Shown piece after piece: positions 61,737 through 64,000 of a DNA stretch of 64,000 nt. Both the position numbers and the translations under genes were made by a program. The first letter of the stretch is position 1. Each line of letters starts with the position of its first letter. Origin of the DNA: Agrobacterium tumefaciens (GTDB lineage: Bacteria; Pseudomonadota; Alphaproteobacteria; Rhizobiales; Rhizobiaceae); contig CP048469.1 of assembly GCA_025559845.1 (NCBI GenBank), positions 3,082,501 to 3,146,500 of the forward strand, in the 5' to 3' direction. The notes under the pieces are model-generated. The model searched no databases. It was given only the letters and a program-made list of their open reading frames with translations, and was not told the DNA's origin.

Positions 61737-62291
61737 ATGCGCAGTTCTAAAAACGCAGCGGTGGCAGGAGAGATTGTCGCGTTCTGGAAAGATGCGGGGC
61801 CGGACAAATGGTTCGACAAGGATGCGTCTTTCGACAACCATTTTCACGATCGCTTTCGTGACGCGCACTTTGCTGCTGCACGGCGTGAACTGGATGACTG
61901 GTTGGAGACAGCGGATAGCAGCCTCGCTCTCATGCTTCTTCTCGATCAGTTCCCGCGCAACTGTTTTCGCGCTACGGCGCATATGTATGCGACAGACCCG
62001 CTGGCGCGTGTTTATGCCGATGAAGCAATACAACGTGGCCACGACCTGGTTTTGGGCGAAGACATCAGGGTTTTCTTTTATCTGCCCTTCTCGCATTCCG
62101 AAAATCTGCAGGATCAGGAGCGTGCTTGCCGATTGAACCAACCGCTGGGCGGCCTTTATCTGCATCACGCCGAACAGCACCGGGATATCGTTAAGCGTTT
62201 CGGGCGTTTTCCCCATCGCAACGACATCATGCTGCGCGAAACGACGCCACAGGAGCAGGACTTTCTGGACGAGGGTGGATTTTCCGGCTGA
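61737..62291 (+). CDS. DUF924 family protein
   Basis: 184 residues, TPR-like all-helical DUF924. Signature segments are ALMLLLDQFPRNCFRATAHM (~60-79), AIQRGHDLVLGEDIRVFFYL and FPHRNDIMLRETTPQEQDFL. Function unknown. ATG 61737 preceded by GGGAGAG. Same transcript as slyX. Confidence 0.87.
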   Translation: MRSSKNAAVAGEIVAFWKDAGPDKWFDKDASFDNHFHDRFRDAHFAAARRELDDWLETADSSLALMLLLDQFPRNCFRATAHMYATDPLARVYADEAIQRGHDLVLGEDIRVFFYLPFSHSENLQDQERACRLNQPLGGLYLHHAEQHRDIVKRFGRFPHRNDIMLRETTPQEQDFLDEGGFSG

Positions 62292-62313
62292 TCCAGAATC
62301 GACCTGGGCATAA

Positions 62314-62349
62314 AAAAAGCCGCCATCCCGAAAGATGGCGGCTTTTTAT
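62314..62349. terminator. Bidirectional terminator between DUF924 gene and dnaJ
   Basis: GCCGCCATC (62320-62328), loop CCGAAA, GATGGCGGC (62335-62343), with A-run before and T-run after, so it serves both strands. 18 nt from the dnaJ stop. Confidence 0.93.
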
Positions 62350-62366
62350 GTTTGTGCTCTCGACGG

Positions 62367-63503
62367 TCAGCCGTCGAAAAACTCCTTCATTCGAGCAAAG
62401 AAACCGGCGGATTCCGGATTGTTCTCCTTGGAGGAGAGCTGCTCGAACTCCTGCAGCAATTCGCGCTGGCGCTTGCTGAGCTTCTGCGGTGTTTCGATCT
62501 GGATCTGGATATAGAGATCGCCCGTCTGCGCCGAACGCAGCACCGGCATACCCTTACCCTTCAACCTGAACTGTTTGCCGGCCTGTGTGCCTTCTGGAAC
62601 CGTCACTCGGGACTTGCTTCCATCAAGCGTTGTTACATCGAAAGTGCCGCCCAGTGCCGCCGTCGTCATGGAGATCGGCACGACACAGTAAAGATCGGCG
62701 CCATCACGCTGGAAGAATTCATGCGGACGCACAGACAGGAAGATGTAGAGATCTCCCGCTGGGCCACCACGCATCCCGGCTTCACCTTCGCCCTGCAGGC
62801 GAATGCGCGTGCCGTCTTCAATGCCCGACGGAATGTTGACGGAGAGAGAGCGTTCTTCCGTCACGCGTCCCTGACCGTGGCACTTCGTGCAAGGATCGGA
62901 AATCGTCTGCCCACGACCATGGCAGGTCGGGCAGGTGCGTTCGACGGAGAAGAAACCCTGTGCTGCGCGGACACGACCGGAGCCCTGGCAGGTGCCGCAG
63001 GTCTTTGGTTGCGTGCCGGGCTTTGCCCCGGAGCCGGAACAGACATCGCAGGTGATCGAAGTCGGCACCCGAATCTGCGCGGTCTTGCCAGTGAAGGCTT
63101 CTTCCAGCGAGATTTCCATATTGTAGCGCAGATCGGCGCCGCGTTCGCGTCCGCCGGAGGAGCGACGTGCACGGCCACCGCCCATCATCTCGCCGAAGAT
63201 ATCTTCGAAGATGTCGGAGAAGCCGCCAGCGCCCATGCCGCCACCGCCGAAGCCGCCGCCACCGCCCATACCGCCGTTTTCGAAAGCAGCGTGGCCGAAA
63301 CGGTCGTAGGCCGCCCGCTTCTGCGGGTCCTTCAACGTCTCATAGGCCTCGTTGATTTCCTTGAATTTTCGTTCGGAATCGGCGTCGTCCGGGTTCTTGT
63401 CCGGATGGTATTTCATAGCGAGCTTGCGGAAGGCGCTTTTCAGCTCTTTTTCGTCCGCGGTCTTGCTGACGCCAAGTGTTTCGTAAAAGTCTGCTTTCGC
63501 CAT
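62367..63503 (-). CDS. dnaJ: Chaperone DnaJ
   Basis: 378 residues. J domain (1-70; HPD at [10 protein letters not shown]), Gly/Phe-rich linker ([20 protein letters not shown]), four zinc repeats [24 protein letters not shown] and CTKCHGQG, and the C-terminal peptide-binding domain. Type I Hsp40 that stimulates DnaK ATPase. 90 bp after dnaK; a stable hairpin lies between them. Confidence 0.97.
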   Translation of the reverse strand: MAKADFYETLGVSKTADEKELKSAFRKLAMKYHPDKNPDDADSERKFKEINEAYETLKDPQKRAAYDRFGHAAFENGGMGGGGGFGGGGMGAGGFSDIFEDIFGEMMGGGRARRSSGGRERGADLRYNMEISLEEAFTGKTAQIRVPTSITCDVCSGSGAKPGTQPKTCGTCQGSGRVRAAQGFFSVERTCPTCHGRGQTISDPCTKCHGQGRVTEERSLSVNIPSGIEDGTRIRLQGEGEAGMRGGPAGDLYIFLSVRPHEFFQRDGADLYCVVPISMTTAALGGTFDVTTLDGSKSRVTVPEGTQAGKQFRLKGKGMPVLRSAQTGDLYIQIQIETPQKLSKRQRELLQEFEQLSSKENNPESAGFFARMKEFFDG

Positions 63504-63526
63504 TAAGGTAACAAGCCCCGAAAATG

Positions 63527-63557
63527 GATTTCCGGCTGCCCTTTGGCAGCCGGATTT
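63527..63557 (-). promoter_or_regulatory. Hairpin in the dnaK-dnaJ gap
   Basis: TCCGGCTGCC and GGCAGCCGGA (about 63530-63555) form a 10-bp stem with loop CTTT. On the minus strand TTTCGGGG (not a clean T tract) follows. It may partly terminate or mark a processing site that lowers dnaJ relative to dnaK. Confidence 0.5.
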
Positions 63558-63593
63558 CTTTCATGCATCGGTAGGAGACCGGAAGTCGCGCAA

Positions 63594-64000
63594 TTACGCG
63601 GACTTCTTGTCGTCCTTGATTTCTTCGTAGTCGGCATCAACGACATCATCCTTGCCGCCTTCAGCAGAAGCATCGCCTGCTTCAGCCTGCTGGGCTTCGT
63701 AGATGGCCTGACCGAGCTTCATGGAGACTTCCATGAGGGTCTGGGTTTTGGCCTGGATGTCGTCGGCATCCGGCTCGGATGCTTCTACAGCCGTCTTCAG
63801 GCTTTCGATGGCATCTTCGATCGCCTTGCGGTCGGTCTCGGAAACCTTGTCGCCATATTCCTTCACCGACTTCTCGGTGGAGTGAATGAGGCTTTCAGCC
63901 TGGTTCTTGGCTTCTACGCCCGCACGACGCTTCTTGTCGGCTTCAGCATTGGCTTCCGCGTCCTTGACCATCTTTTCGATGTCTGCGTCAGACAGACCAC
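63594..64000 (-). CDS. dnaK: Chaperone DnaK, C-terminal part (5' end outside window)
   Basis: Only the last ~135 residues are present; the frame stays open to the edge. [10 protein letters not shown] at the edge is the typical DnaK start of the helical lid, followed by [20 protein letters not shown] and the tail ending [16 protein letters not shown], with the family Glu-Glu-Val-Asp-like acidic stretch replaced by DADYEEI as in Alphaproteobacteria. Substrate-binding and ATPase domains are outside the window. Confidence 0.96.
   Translation of the reverse strand, partial: GLSDADIEKMVKDAEANAEADKKRRAGVEAKNQAESLIHSTEKSVKEYGDKVSETDRKAIEDAIESLKTAVEASEPDADDIQAKTQTLMEVSMKLGQAIYEAQQAEAGDASAEGGKDDVVDADYEEIKDDKKSA

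Noticed and set aside
62352..63506. Long open frame opposite dnaJ
   Set aside because: Shadow of the Gly- and Cys-rich dnaJ gene.

Overview
The window looks like a stretch of a main chromosome from Rhizobiaceae (Alphaproteobacteria), most likely Agrobacterium or a close relative. The grounds are: a 23S rRNA with a rhizobial-type extended helix 9; an initiator tRNA with an A29-U41 pair; a frcBCAK fructose locus; the gene blocks rimP-nusA-ylxR-infB / rbfA-truB / rpsO-pnp and ffs-dnaX-ybaB / recR; promoters of the rhizobial CTTGAC-N17-CTATAT type; and an anti-Shine-Dalgarno small RNA of the alphaproteobacterial alpha-r14/cuckoo type. From memory the order resembles the A. fabrum C58 region that ends at dnaJ/dnaK; I could not verify this. 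Nearly all genes are core or conserved. I see no phage, insertion sequence, CRISPR array or toxin-antitoxin cassette.

Layout. 0-3.3 kb: end of an rRNA operon (23S, 5S, terminator), a row of six hairpins and tRNA-fMet. 3.3-8.4 kb: ROK regulator facing frcB-C-A-K (sugar ABC importer plus kinase-like protein). 8.5-12.8 kb: promoter, cobalamin riboswitch with a terminator platform, then nrdH-I-E-F (class Ib ribonucleotide reductase). 12.9-21.8 kb: single genes and small operons (lipoprotein esterase, recF, moeB-like, GNAT, 2-hydroxyacid dehydrogenase, SH3 protein, adenosine kinase-like, AEC transporter, rsmC). 21.8-32.4 kb, minus strand: translation and RNA block rimP-nusA-ylxR-infB, rbfA-truB, rpsO, pnp. 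32.5-39.2 kb: MFS exporter, lytic transglycosylase, recR, MOSC protein, ybaB, dnaX and SRP RNA. 39.2-43.8 kb: HIT protein-nudC, pheA, kdsB, membrane cytochrome c, and a sugar-phosphate transferase of the ExoY type. 44-50.2 kb: class A PBP, ybaK-type deacylase, an RNA-rich stretch around cspA, M20 dipeptidase, MarR regulator. 50.2-64 kb: antisense-oriented small RNA candidate, polA, 2H phosphoesterase, rpmF, dctB-dctD, tctC-B-A, slyX, DUF924 gene, dnaJ and the 3' end of dnaK.

The least explained material is non-coding. (1) A plus-strand RNA at 47.1 kb shows three anti-SD loops. (2) A minus-strand RNA candidate at 50.3 kb has pyrimidine-rich loops. (3) Two transcript candidates, at 19.5 and 48.0 kb, share a 16-nt motif and each ends in a strong terminator. 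(4) A promoter plus early intrinsic terminator stands in front of rimP-nusA, suggesting attenuation. (5) Six hairpins lie between 5S and tRNA-fMet. (6) Tandem palindromes stand between dctD and tctC and probably serve as enhancer sites for DctD, whose sigma54-contact loop reads GAFPGA instead of GAFTGA. No clearly new protein system was found.

Minus-strand and RNA boundaries are read by eye and may be off by a few bases.
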